The notes under the pieces: model-generated
Told to the model about the DNA's origin: nothing
The model's input: the letters and a program-made list of their open reading frames with translations, nothing else
Database searches by the model: none
DNA from: Caldilineaceae bacterium
GTDB taxonomy: Bacteria > Chloroflexota > Anaerolineae > Caldilineales > Caldilineaceae
DNA length: 9,815 bases
Direction of reading: 5' to 3'
Assembly: GCA_015494005.1 (NCBI GenBank)
Contig: WGCB01000148.1
Location: 1 to 9,815 of the forward strand
Made by a program: the position numbers and the translations under genes
In this document: in pieces, positions 1 to 9,815 of the stretch
How the letters are laid out: the number at the start of each line of letters is the position of its first letter
Numbering within the stretch: position 1 is the stretch's first letter

Positions 1-143
1 CGGGGCAGAGAAACCGTTTATTCACTTCCTTTGTATAAGAGGATTTCTTTTGTAGTACTAGTCATAGGCGCTGGGGATATGGGGAGAAACTGGCGGGGAT
101 AGTCCTGGACACCCTAGATGTGGGCGTCTGCCCCTGTTTTGAA

Positions 144-200
144 CCCTATTTTGTGGGTGTTTTGGCCTAGGAGCATGGTACTATTTTCCACAAAATGGGG
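144..200. repeat. 13-bp inverted repeat with 31-nt spacer
   Basis: Left arm CCCTATTTTGTGG (144-156) pairs with right arm CCACAAAATGGGG (188-200) over 13 positions, with one G-T wobble and a 31-base spacer. Neither arm is followed by a T-tract typical of a terminator, and no gene end is seen nearby. It could be a protein-binding dyad, a cruciform, or the 3' end structure of a transcript coming from outside the window. Confidence 0.6.
184..192 (+). promoter_or_regulatory. Consensus DnaA box TTTTCCACA
   Basis: This 9-mer fits TTWTNCACA at every position. It overlaps the right arm of the inverted repeat at 144-200, so DnaA binding and hairpin extrusion would compete. One exact match can occur by chance; it gains weight from the near-matches on both sides. 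Confidence 0.4.
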
Positions 201-395
201 CATAGAAATTGGATTTCCATGAGAAAATTCGGGTGGGAAAACCGGGTCCACTAGATGCTGTGTAGACCACCTGTTCTGTCGCAAAACCCTGGAAAAGTGC
301 CGGTTTTCTCCCAATTGGCTTTACCCAGCTTCTCAAAAGGTTGTTTATCCACTTTTCCGCCCGCTTATCCCCAGGGCTATCCCCGGCGAGCGGAG

Positions 396-415
396 TTATC
401 CCCAGGCGGGGATAA
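396..415. repeat. Perfect 8-bp palindrome TTATCCCC / GGGGATAA
   Basis: TTATCCCC (396-403), the four bases AGGC, then GGGGATAA (408-415) form a perfect dyad. A further copy of the same half-site in direct orientation lies at 365-372 and a variant in inverse orientation, AGGGATAA, at 419-426. The face-to-face arrangement resembles a dimeric operator or paired DnaA boxes. The binding protein cannot be named from sequence. Confidence 0.6.
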
Positions 416-569
416 GCTAGGGATAATTTCCCATAGCACTCAGGTACTACGCCGAAACCCTGAGAAAAGGGCCTAGACAGATCGGCCTACAGGAAATCCA
501 GCAGGCGAGGCCCCGGGTTTCCCATGGAAGGGCCTGGGATCGGCCCGGAAAAAGGCAGGAGCCCCTTCG

Positions 570-598
570 TTGACAGCCGTCCAAACAGGCAGTACAAT
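570..598 (+). promoter_or_regulatory. Sigma-70-type promoter for the EEP-rarA pair
   Basis: A perfect -35 hexamer TTGACA (570-575) is separated by 17 bases from TACAAT (593-598), which differs from the -10 consensus TATAAT at one position. Transcription should start near 605, giving a leader of about 70 bases before the ATG at 678. This is the best promoter in the window and implies fairly strong, housekeeping-type expression. Confidence 0.75.
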
Positions 599-663
599 GC
601 CTGGGGATGGGCCCTAGGAATATGCGAAAAACGCCCTGTGCTGCCCTGTTTCGTCCATTTTCG

Positions 664-669
664 AGGAGG
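664..669 (+). promoter_or_regulatory. Shine-Dalgarno AGGAGG for the EEP gene
   Basis: AGGAGG sits eight bases before the ATG at 678, near-ideal spacing. It fixes the start of the hydrolase gene. Confidence 0.8.
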
Positions 670-677
670 ATCGCCCC

Positions 678-1508
678 ATGCGCGTGGTGACCTACAATAT
701 TCACGGCTGGCGAGACCAGGACGGTCAGCCCAACTTGGCTCGGGTGACCCGGGTCCTGGCTGACCTGGCCCCGGATGTGGTGGGGCTGAACGAGGTCTTC
801 CACCCGGACGGCCATGAGGGAGAGCCCTCCTCCCTGGAGGACCTGGCCCTGGCCCTGGACATGCACTTCGTCTTCGGTCCCTGCCTGCGCTGGCCCGCCA
901 CCCAGGAGCTGCCCGCCCGCAGCTACGGCAACGCCCTGCTCAGCCGGTGGCCCATCCTGGCCAGCGCCGCCCACCACCTGACCGGGCCGCCGGACAAGGA
1001 GCAGCGAGGCCTGCTGGAGGCTCGCCTCCACCTGCCCGGGGATCGCCCCTTCACTGTCTACGTCACCCACCTGGACCACACGGACGAGGCCGCTCGGGTG
1101 GCTCAGTTCCGCTCCCTGCGGGCCTGGACCGGTCGGGATCGCAACCGGCCTCACATCCTCATGGGGGACTTCAATGCCATTAGCCCCTGGGATTTCCAGG
1201 ACAATCCAGAGGCCCTGGAGGAGGTGGCCCGGCATCCCAAAGTGGGCCACGTGGCGCCGCCGGACGGGCCCCGGCTCATCCCCCTGGTGGAGAAGGCCGG
1301 CTACGTGGACGCCTACCGGCTGGTGGGCGCGCCAGGCCAGGCCAGCGTCATGCTCCCAGGCGAGGAGGACGCGCCAGCCCTGCGCATCGACTACATCTGG
1401 GTCAGCCAGCCCCTGGCCCAGCACGTAACCAGCGCCCAGATCGGGCGCCAGCCCCCTGCACCGGAGGCCTCGGACCACTGGCCGGTGCTGGTGGAGCTGG
1501 ACTGGTAG
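678..1508 (+). CDS. Endonuclease/exonuclease/phosphatase (EEP) family hydrolase
   Basis: This 276-residue protein has the metal-dependent EEP (DNase I-like) fold running nearly end to end. Visible motifs in order: TYNIHG (Asn7) at the N-terminus, GLNEVF with metal-binding Glu39, YGNALLSRWPI (83-93), THLDH with His131, MGDFNA with Asp164 and Asn166, RIDYIW with Asp238, and the closing SDHWPV with Asp266 and His267. All expected catalytic positions are present, so it should be active with Mg2+ or similar. There is no signal peptide or membrane segment, so it is likely cytoplasmic. The family includes AP endonucleases, nucleases, phospholipid and inositol phosphatases; the substrate cannot be decided here. 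A good Shine-Dalgarno and a strong promoter precede it. rarA starts 12 bases after its stop, suggesting one transcript and a possible DNA-related role, which is inference. Confidence 0.88.
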   Translation: MRVVTYNIHGWRDQDGQPNLARVTRVLADLAPDVVGLNEVFHPDGHEGEPSSLEDLALALDMHFVFGPCLRWPATQELPARSYGNALLSRWPILASAAHHLTGPPDKEQRGLLEARLHLPGDRPFTVYVTHLDHTDEAARVAQFRSLRAWTGRDRNRPHILMGDFNAISPWDFQDNPEALEEVARHPKVGHVAPPDGPRLIPLVEKAGYVDAYRLVGAPGQASVMLPGEEDAPALRIDYIWVSQPLAQHVTSAQIGRQPPAPEASDHWPVLVELDW

Positions 1509-1520
1509 CGGAACGGTGAC

Positions 1521-3785
1521 ATGAACGACGACTTGGATCTTTTCGAGCAGGCTCGGCAGGAGCGGATGGAGCAGGAGGCCCCCCTGGCCGCCCGCATGCG
1601 TCCCCGCACCCTGGACGAGTTCGTGGGCCAGGAGGCCATCGTTGGGCCGGGCCGGCTCCTGCGTCGGGCCATCCAGGCGGATCAGCTGAGCAGCCTCATC
1701 TTCTACGGGCCGCCGGGCACGGGCAAGACCACCCTGGCCCGGGTCATCGCCAACAGCACCCAGGCCCACTTCATCGCCCTGAACGCGGTCCTGGCCGGGG
1801 TGAAGGACATCCGGGCTGCCATCGAGACGGCCAAGGAGCGCATGTCCTTCCACGGTCAGCGCACCATCCTTTTCGTGGACGAGGTGCATCGCTTCAACAA
1901 GGCCCAGCAGGACGCCCTGCTTCCCTGGGTGGAGAACGGCACGGTCATCTTCATCGGCGCCACCACGGAGAACCCCTACTTTGAGGTGAACAAGGCCCTG
2001 GTCAGCCGCAGCCGCATCTTCCAGCTCAAGCCCCTCACCTCGGAGCACCTGCGCACCATCGCCCAGCACGCCTTGACGGACCCGGAGCGAGGCTACGGCA
2101 AGCTCAACGTGGCCATCGATCCCGAGGCCCTGGAGCACCTGGTGGATGTGGCCAACGGCGACGCCCGGGCTCTGCTCAACGCCCTGGAGCTGGCCGTGGA
2201 GACCACCCCGCCGGCCCCCGGCCCGGACGGCCAGCCCCGCATCCACATCACCCTGCCCATCGCGGAGGAGTCCATCCAGCGCCGGGCCGTCCTCTACGAC
2301 AAAGAGGGCGACGTCCATTTCGACACCATCAGCGCCTTCATCAAGAGCCTGCGGGGGAGCGATCCCGATGCGGCCCTCTACTGGCTGGCCAAGATGATCT
2401 ACGCCGGCGAGGATCCCCGCTTCATCTTCCGGCGCATGCTCATCTTCGCCAGCGAGGACGTGGGGCTGGCGGATCCCAACGCGGTGCAGGTGGTGGTGGC
2501 CTGCGCCCAGTCCTTCGACCGGGTGGGCCTGCCCGAGGGCAACTTCCCCCTGGCCCAGGCCACCCTCTACCTGGCCACCGCTCCCAAATCCAACAGTGTC
2601 ATGGCCTTCTTCGATGCCCTGGCCACGGTGAAGGACGAGCCCGAGGGCGAGGTGCCCAACCACCTGCGGGACGCCAGCCGGGACCGGGAGGGCTTCGGCC
2701 ACGGGGAAGGCTACCTCTATCCCCATGCCTACCGGGAGCACTGGGTGGCTCAGCAGTACCTGCCCGACGCCCTGCAGGGCAAGATCTTCTACCAGCCCTC
2801 GGATCAGGGGCACGAGGCTCGCATCCAGGAGCAGGTGGCTCGGCGACGAGAGGCCCAGCTGGCCGCCATGCTGGAGGCCAGCCAGCCTCCTGGGGAGATT
2901 CTGACCACCTCGCCCCCGGACCGGGCCCGGGATCGCTGGCTCCAGCGCACCATCTCGGGGACTGGGGAGCGGCTGGCCGCCCAGCGGGATCGCCTGGTGG
3001 CCCAGGCCCAGCTGCCCCGCCACGGGGTGGCCCTGGACGTCCACGCGGACAGCGGCCTGCTGGTCTGGGAGCTGGTGCGCCGCCTGCCGGAAGGGGGCGT
3101 CTACGCGCTGGCCCGCACGGCCCAGGCCCGACAGGCCCTGGCGGAGCAGGCCGGATCCCTGCCGCCCCTCCAGCGCCCAGTGATCCTCCAGGGCGAGATC
3201 CCAGAGCTGCCCACCCTGCTAGCCCAGGTGGAGGACGGGCTGGCCCTGCGCTTCGATGCCGTGCTGGGCCGCAATGCCCTCACCGCCTCCCCGGACAAGG
3301 CTGCGGAACTGGCCCTGCTGGTCTCCCTGCTGGCCCCTGGAGGCCGCCTTTCCCTGGCCGAGCTCATTCCTCGCCACGCCCAGCGCCTCTACCGTCTGGT
3401 GGACCTGGCCCGGCTGCCCGGGGATCTGGCGGAACGGCTCCGGGCTGCGGAGGAGGCCATCTACGTCCGGGAGGATGACCCCCGGCTGAACTGGGGCGAG
3501 GAGCAGCTGCGCCAGGCCCTGGCCCAGCTCCAGGAACAGGGGCTGCTCAGCGGGTTCAAGGTGGAGACAGAGGAGGGGTGCCGCTCCCTGCGCATCACTC
3601 GGGAGCTCCTGGAGCGCTGGTTTGCCCTCCAGGAGGAGCCCCGCTGGAGCTACGCCCGCTACCTGGCGGAGCAGCTCTCGCCGGAGGAGATCCAGGCCGT
3701 GCGGAAGCTCTTCTTCGCTCAGTTGTCCAACCGGGAAGTGGTGTGGGGAAGCCGAACGGCCTTCCTGCTGGCCGTCCGGGCGTGA
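1521..3785 (+). CDS. rarA: RarA (MgsA) AAA+ ATPase fused to a methyltransferase-like C-terminal domain
   Basis: The 754-residue product is far longer than ordinary RarA (about 450). Residues 1-445 are a full RarA: Walker [10 protein letters not shown] (63-71), Walker [10 protein letters not shown] (Asp120, Glu121), sensor 1 GATTENP (146-152), a sensor 2-like [10 protein letters not shown] (Arg216), then the C-terminal tetramerisation region with SEDVGLADP and the GYLYPHAY segment. RarA relatives act at stalled forks and single-strand/double-strand junctions with SSB. Residues about 500-615 resemble a class I SAM methyltransferase core: [10 protein letters not shown] in the motif I position and LLAPGGRL later. 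The glycine-rich SAM loop is degraded, so activity is doubtful. A helical tail follows. Similar RarA fusions with an uncharacterised domain are known, notably in cyanobacteria. No strong ribosome binding site is visible, so translation may be coupled to the EEP gene 12 bases upstream; the ATG at 1521 fits the family N-terminus. Confidence 0.92.
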   Translation: MNDDLDLFEQARQERMEQEAPLAARMRPRTLDEFVGQEAIVGPGRLLRRAIQADQLSSLIFYGPPGTGKTTLARVIANSTQAHFIALNAVLAGVKDIRAAIETAKERMSFHGQRTILFVDEVHRFNKAQQDALLPWVENGTVIFIGATTENPYFEVNKALVSRSRIFQLKPLTSEHLRTIAQHALTDPERGYGKLNVAIDPEALEHLVDVANGDARALLNALELAVETTPPAPGPDGQPRIHITLPIAEESIQRRAVLYDKEGDVHFDTISAFIKSLRGSDPDAALYWLAKMIYAGEDPRFIFRRMLIFASEDVGLADPNAVQVVVACAQSFDRVGLPEGNFPLAQATLYLATAPKSNSVMAFFDALATVKDEPEGEVPNHLRDASRDREGFGHGEGYLYPHAYREHWVAQQYLPDALQGKIFYQPSDQGHEARIQEQVARRREAQLAAMLEASQPPGEILTTSPPDRARDRWLQRTISGTGERLAAQRDRLVAQAQLPRHGVALDVHADSGLLVWELVRRLPEGGVYALARTAQARQALAEQAGSLPPLQRPVILQGEIPELPTLLAQVEDGLALRFDAVLGRNALTASPDKAAELALLVSLLAPGGRLSLAELIPRHAQRLYRLVDLARLPGDLAERLRAAEEAIYVREDDPRLNWGEEQLRQALAQLQEQGLLSGFKVETEEGCRSLRITRELLERWFALQEEPRWSYARYLAEQLSPEEIQAVRKLFFAQLSNREVVWGSRTAFLLAVRA

Positions 3786-3797
3786 GGGGAAGCGGGG

Positions 3798-7556
<3,759 letters not shown>

Positions 7557-7564
7557 GGCTTCTT

Positions 7565-7568
7565 CCTC
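7565..7568 (-). promoter_or_regulatory. Shine-Dalgarno GAGG deciding the kinase start
   Basis: On the minus strand CGAGGAAGAAGCC directly precedes the ATG at 7556, leaving eight bases after GAGG. The ATG at 7601 has only a weaker GGGA, and the sequence between the two starts has no GAF-like character. Confidence 0.55.
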
Positions 7569-7880
7569 GATGGCAGTACCCGTCGTTTTCTGTACGTGCA
7601 TGGCTGGTTCCCGATTTCGTCTTCCTCGATGGGTCAATGGTTCGGTTCGGGCGTTCAGCTTGGATCCTAGGCGTCAACAGCGTCTCTTGGGAAAGGAAAC
7701 CGGGGGCGCCAGGACAACTGGGCACTGCACTTTTGGGGGTGAAAGTACAGCCTAAATCGTAGACGTGGGCCAGGACACTTTGCGTGTCAACAGATGCTCA
7801 ATGAATGGCTCTGGGAAATGCCTTGGTAACCGAAAAAAACGGTCGTCGCGGATCGTGGTAGCGGGGATGCACAGCAAGCC

Positions 7881-7921
7881 TTTGGCCTGACCTTTTCAGG
7901 CGGCTGGCTCAGATGGCCAAA
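7881..7921. repeat. Nested inverted repeats TTTGGCC/GGCCAAA
   Basis: Arms at 7881-7887 and 7915-7921 are perfectly complementary. The tighter GCCTGA/TCAGGC hairpin (7885-7901) and TGGC/GCCA (7905-7908 with 7916-7919) share bases with it, so the structures are mutually exclusive. Such alternatives are typical of switching leaders but are also found by chance. Confidence 0.45.
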
Positions 7922-7932
7922 AACTTTAGATC

Positions 7933-7938
7933 ATTATA
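7933..7938 (-). promoter_or_regulatory. Possible -10 element TATAAT for the kinase
   Basis: On the minus strand TATAAT lies just past the secA hairpin. No good -35 hexamer is found 16-18 bases upstream; the best there is TTCCAA or TCCAAA. If used, transcription would begin near 7926 and give a leader of about 370 bases. An activator-dependent promoter would explain the missing -35. Confidence 0.4.
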
Positions 7939-7960
7939 CAGGAGAAAGCAATACTTTTGG

Positions 7961-8005
7961 AAGCCCGGGGTGGTCGAAAAGTGCATTCTCGATCACCCCG
8001 GGCTT
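7961..8005. terminator. Strong GC-rich hairpin after secA
   Basis: Left arm 7961-7976 and right arm 7990-8005 pair over 16 positions with one G-T wobble (7973 with 7993), enclosing a 13-base loop. It begins 16 bases past the secA stop, as expected for a terminator of that gene. The run of T follows it only on the plus strand (GCTTTT, 8006-8010); on the minus strand the sequence after the stem is CCAAAAG. So for secA it may stabilise the 3' end or work with Rho rather than act as a classic intrinsic terminator. Confidence 0.65.
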
Positions 8006-8020
8006 GCTTTTCCGAACCGA

Positions 8021-9815
8021 TCAATGGCCTGCCGGCTGCTTGCGAGGCTGGCTTTTCTTTCGTTGATCGCTCTTCATGTGGCAGTGTTTGTACTTCTTGC
8101 CGCTGCCACACCAGCAGGGATCGTTGCGCTTGAGCTGCACCCCGGTCTTGCGGACCGTCTTGGGACGGTTGCCGTTGCCGTCCCGGTTGGTGCGGATGTT
8201 GCGGGCGATAGGGCGAGCCGTCACTGGCTGCTCCGCCTGGCGTTGGATGCGCAGGCTCAGGATGGCCTTGACGATGTCACCCCGGATGTCCCTCATGAGC
8301 TCCTGGTACATCTGGAAGGCCTCCCGCTTGTAGGCCACCAGGGGATCCACCTGGGCAATGGCCTGCAGGCCGATGCCCTCTCGCAGCCGATCCAGGTCCG
8401 TCAAGTGACGCACCCAGCGCTGGTCCACCGCCTGGAGCATGATCAGCCGCTCGGCCCGGCGCATGGTCTCTTCGCCGTACTCCTGCTCCTTGGCCTCGTA
8501 GACATCCAGGGCCAGCTGGATGGCCGCCTCCCGGATCTCATCCCGGCGCAGGCCCTCCCACTGGCTGGGGTCGAAGTCGCTGGGCAGGGGGAAGATGCCG
8601 CCCAAGGCCTGGGCCAGCTCCTCCATGCTCCAGCTCTCCTCGAACTCCCCCGCGGTGAAGTGGTCCACCAGATCCGCCACTTCCTCCTCGATCATCTCCC
8701 GGATGGTGTTCTTCAGGGAGGGCTCGGTGAGGATGCGGCGGCGCTCCGCGTAGATGGTCTCCCGCTGCTCGTTCACCACCTCGTCGTAGCGGAGCACATG
8801 CTTGCGGATGTCGAAGTTGTGGCCCTCCACCTTGGTCTGGGCGTTCTCGATGGCCTTGCTGATCATGTTGGACTCGATGGGCTGGTCCTCCTCCACGCCC
8901 AGCCGGTCCATCAGCCCCTTGATCCGGTCCCCGCCGAAGCGCCGGACCAGGTCGTCCTCCAGGCTGAGGAAGAAGCGGCTGCTGCCTGGATCCCCCAGGC
9001 GGCCGGACCGGCCTCGCAGCTGGTTGTCGATGCGCCGGGACTCGTGCCGCTCCGTGCCCACCACGTGCAGGCCGCCCAGCTCCTTGACCAGCTCCCGGTC
9101 CTTTTCCACTTGCCGCCATTTCTCCGTCAGCACTCGGGCCCACTCGGTGTTGTAGACCTGGGTGGGATCCTCGCCCTTTTTCAGCATGTCCAGGGTGTGG
9201 TTCCAGGCCTGCTGAGGGATCTCGGTCAGGTCCACCCCCTTCTTGCGCAGCTCGTCTCGGGCCAGACCCTCCGGGTTGCCGCCCAGCAGGATGTCCACGC
9301 CGCGACCGGCCATGTTGGTGGCGATGGTCACCGCGCCCGGCCTGCCGGCCTGGGCGATGATGGTGGCCTCCCGCTCGTGGTTCTTGGCGTTCAGCACCTC
9401 GTGGGGGATGCCCCGGCGCTTGAGCATCTTGCTGATGTACTCGCTGGTCTCGATGGCCACCGTGCCCACCAGCACCGGCTGGCCCCGCTTGTGGGCCTCC
9501 TCGATCTCGTCCAGCACAGCCTTGAACTTGCCGTTCTGGGTGGGGTAGACCACGTCCGGATGGTCCTGGCGGATCACCGGCTTGTAGGTGGGGATGACCA
9601 CCACGTCCAGGTTGTAGATGCTCTGGAACTCCTCTTCCTCGGTCTTGGCCGTGCCGGTCATGCCGGCCAGCTTGTTGTACATGCGGAAGAAGTTCTGGAA
9701 GGTGATGGTGGCCAGGGTCATGGACTCCTTCTGGACCTTCACCCCTTCCTTGGCCTCGATGGCCTGGTGCAGCCCCTCGCCGTAGCGGCGGCCCTCCATG
9801 AGCCGACCGGTGAAC
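8021..9815 (-). CDS. secA: Protein translocase ATPase SecA, C-terminal part (5' end outside window)
   Basis: The 597 visible residues run from FTGRLMEGRR to the stop; the N-terminal part with Walker A and B lies beyond the right edge. SecA drives preprotein export through SecYEG by ATP hydrolysis at the cytoplasmic face of the membrane. Seen in order: GLHQAIEAKEGV, the MTGTAKTEEEEF segment, NBD2 with VLVGTVAIETSE and TIATNMAGRGVDILLGGN, then GTERHESRRIDNQLRGRSGR (motif VI), SLEDDLVRRFG, the helical scaffold and wing (DQRWVRHLTDLD), and a zinc tail CWCGSGKKYKHCH of the CxCx8CH type followed by a basic end. About 65 residues separate the LGGN and GGLHVVGTE segments, longer than in E. coli SecA. 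Motif VI reads GRLGD where GRQGD is usual. The gene is followed by a hairpin and looks independently terminated from the kinase. Confidence 0.97.
   Translation of the reverse strand, partial: FTGRLMEGRRYGEGLHQAIEAKEGVKVQKESMTLATITFQNFFRMYNKLAGMTGTAKTEEEEFQSIYNLDVVVIPTYKPVIRQDHPDVVYPTQNGKFKAVLDEIEEAHKRGQPVLVGTVAIETSEYISKMLKRRGIPHEVLNAKNHEREATIIAQAGRPGAVTIATNMAGRGVDILLGGNPEGLARDELRKKGVDLTEIPQQAWNHTLDMLKKGEDPTQVYNTEWARVLTEKWRQVEKDRELVKELGGLHVVGTERHESRRIDNQLRGRSGRLGDPGSSRFFLSLEDDLVRRFGGDRIKGLMDRLGVEEDQPIESNMISKAIENAQTKVEGHNFDIRKHVLRYDEVVNEQRETIYAERRRILTEPSLKNTIREMIEEEVADLVDHFTAGEFEESWSMEELAQALGGIFPLPSDFDPSQWEGLRRDEIREAAIQLALDVYEAKEQEYGEETMRRAERLIMLQAVDQRWVRHLTDLDRLREGIGLQAIAQVDPLVAYKREAFQMYQELMRDIRGDIVKAILSLRIQRQAEQPVTARPIARNIRTNRDGNGNRPKTVRKTGVQLKRNDPCWCGSGKKYKHCHMKSDQRKKSQPRKQPAGH

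Larger units (their letters stand above)
1..569. other. Non-coding, repeat-rich region with DnaA-box-like cluster (candidate oriC)
   Basis: No convincing gene lies here; the short open frames lack family-like sequence or a good ribosome binding site. Seen in sequence: a 9-mer TTTTCCACA (184-192) matches the DnaA-box consensus TTWTNCACA exactly. TTATTCACT (18-26), TTATCCACT (345-353) and TTATCCCCA (365-373 and 396-404) each differ by one base. TTATCCCCG (407-415, minus strand) and TTATCCCTA (418-426, minus strand) differ by two. The heptamer TATCCCC/GGGGATA occurs six times before position 415 (73, 95, 366, 378, 397, 408) and I found it only once elsewhere (2718). Stretches 1-60 and 140-230 are AT-richer than the genes. 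Known: clustered DnaA boxes beside AT-rich DNA mark bacterial origins. Inferred: a possible oriC or DnaA-binding regulatory site. The neighbouring dnaA or dnaN is not seen, so this remains tentative. Confidence 0.4.
7557..7932 (-). other. Long structured leader upstream of the histidine kinase
   Basis: About 375 bases without a credible gene on either strand. Read on the minus strand it holds: GCCTGA/TCAGGC with a five-base loop (7885-7901), nested within TTTGGCC/GGCCAAA (7881-7887 with 7915-7921); ACCG/CGGT around a seven-base homopolymer (7829-7843); and GACAC/GTGTC (7774-7788). GC is lower than in the genes. I recognise no named riboswitch. It may be a 5' leader with regulatory folding, or simply an intergenic region with several operators. 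Confidence 0.4.

Noticed and set aside
255..476. 73-codon open frame in the left non-coding region
   Set aside because: No ribosome binding site, Pro/Ser-rich translation without family character, and it spans the repeated TATCCCC sites.
622..690. 22-codon possible leader peptide overlapping the EEP start
   Set aside because: The AGGA before its ATG is only two bases away, too close for good initiation, and the peptide has no attenuator-like run of one amino acid.
447..3044. 865-codon open frame on the minus strand, opposite the EEP gene and rarA
   Set aside because: It is a GC-rich antisense shadow: Gly/Gln/Val/Leu-rich with no recognisable domain, while the plus strand encodes two clear families with intact motifs.
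7557..7637. Longer kinase start at TTG 7637 or ATG 7601
   Set aside because: The added 12-27 residues have no domain character and the ATG at 7556 has better Shine-Dalgarno spacing; still possible, so recorded.
7785..7790. Perfect TTGACA on the minus strand in the kinase leader
   Set aside because: No reasonable -10 hexamer lies 16-18 bases downstream; the nearest candidate, TACGAT, is 23 bases away.

Overview
The window is GC-rich bacterial chromosome carrying four protein genes and one unusual non-coding stretch. The SecA form, the RarA with a long C-terminal extension and the soluble many-GAF histidine kinase together suggest Chloroflexota (a Caldilineae/Anaerolineae-like organism). This is an inference from protein style only. 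A cyanobacterial source is less likely from the overall look but cannot be excluded.

Layout. Positions 1-569 are non-coding and clearly lower in GC than the rest. They hold repeated TATCCCC/GGGGATA heptamers, several DnaA-box-like 9-mers (one matching TTWTNCACA exactly), two inverted repeats and most of the window's CTAG tetranucleotides. This is the most puzzling part of the window and a candidate replication origin or other DnaA-bound site. A consensus-like promoter (TTGACA, 17 bp, TACAAT at 570-598) then drives a rightward pair: an endonuclease/exonuclease/phosphatase-fold hydrolase (678-1508) and, 12 bases later, rarA fused to a degenerate methyltransferase-like domain (1521-3785).

The right side reads leftward. 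A roughly 1250-residue orphan histidine kinase with six tandem GAF domains (3798-7556) converges on rarA with only 12 bases between the stop codons. Its roughly 375-base upstream leader contains several inverted repeats and a TATAAT hexamer. Upstream of that is secA (8021 to the right edge, 5' end outside the window), ending at a strong GC-rich hairpin.

How the genes relate. RarA acts at stalled replication forks, and the EEP-fold hydrolase co-transcribed with it may act on nucleic acid, but its substrate is unknown. If the left region is oriC, a replication-linked gene pair lies directly beside it. The kinase and secA show no obvious link to that pair. No mobile element, CRISPR array, tRNA or rRNA was recognised. 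No clear new multi-gene system is visible; the strongest leads are the left non-coding region, the RarA fusion and the kinase leader.
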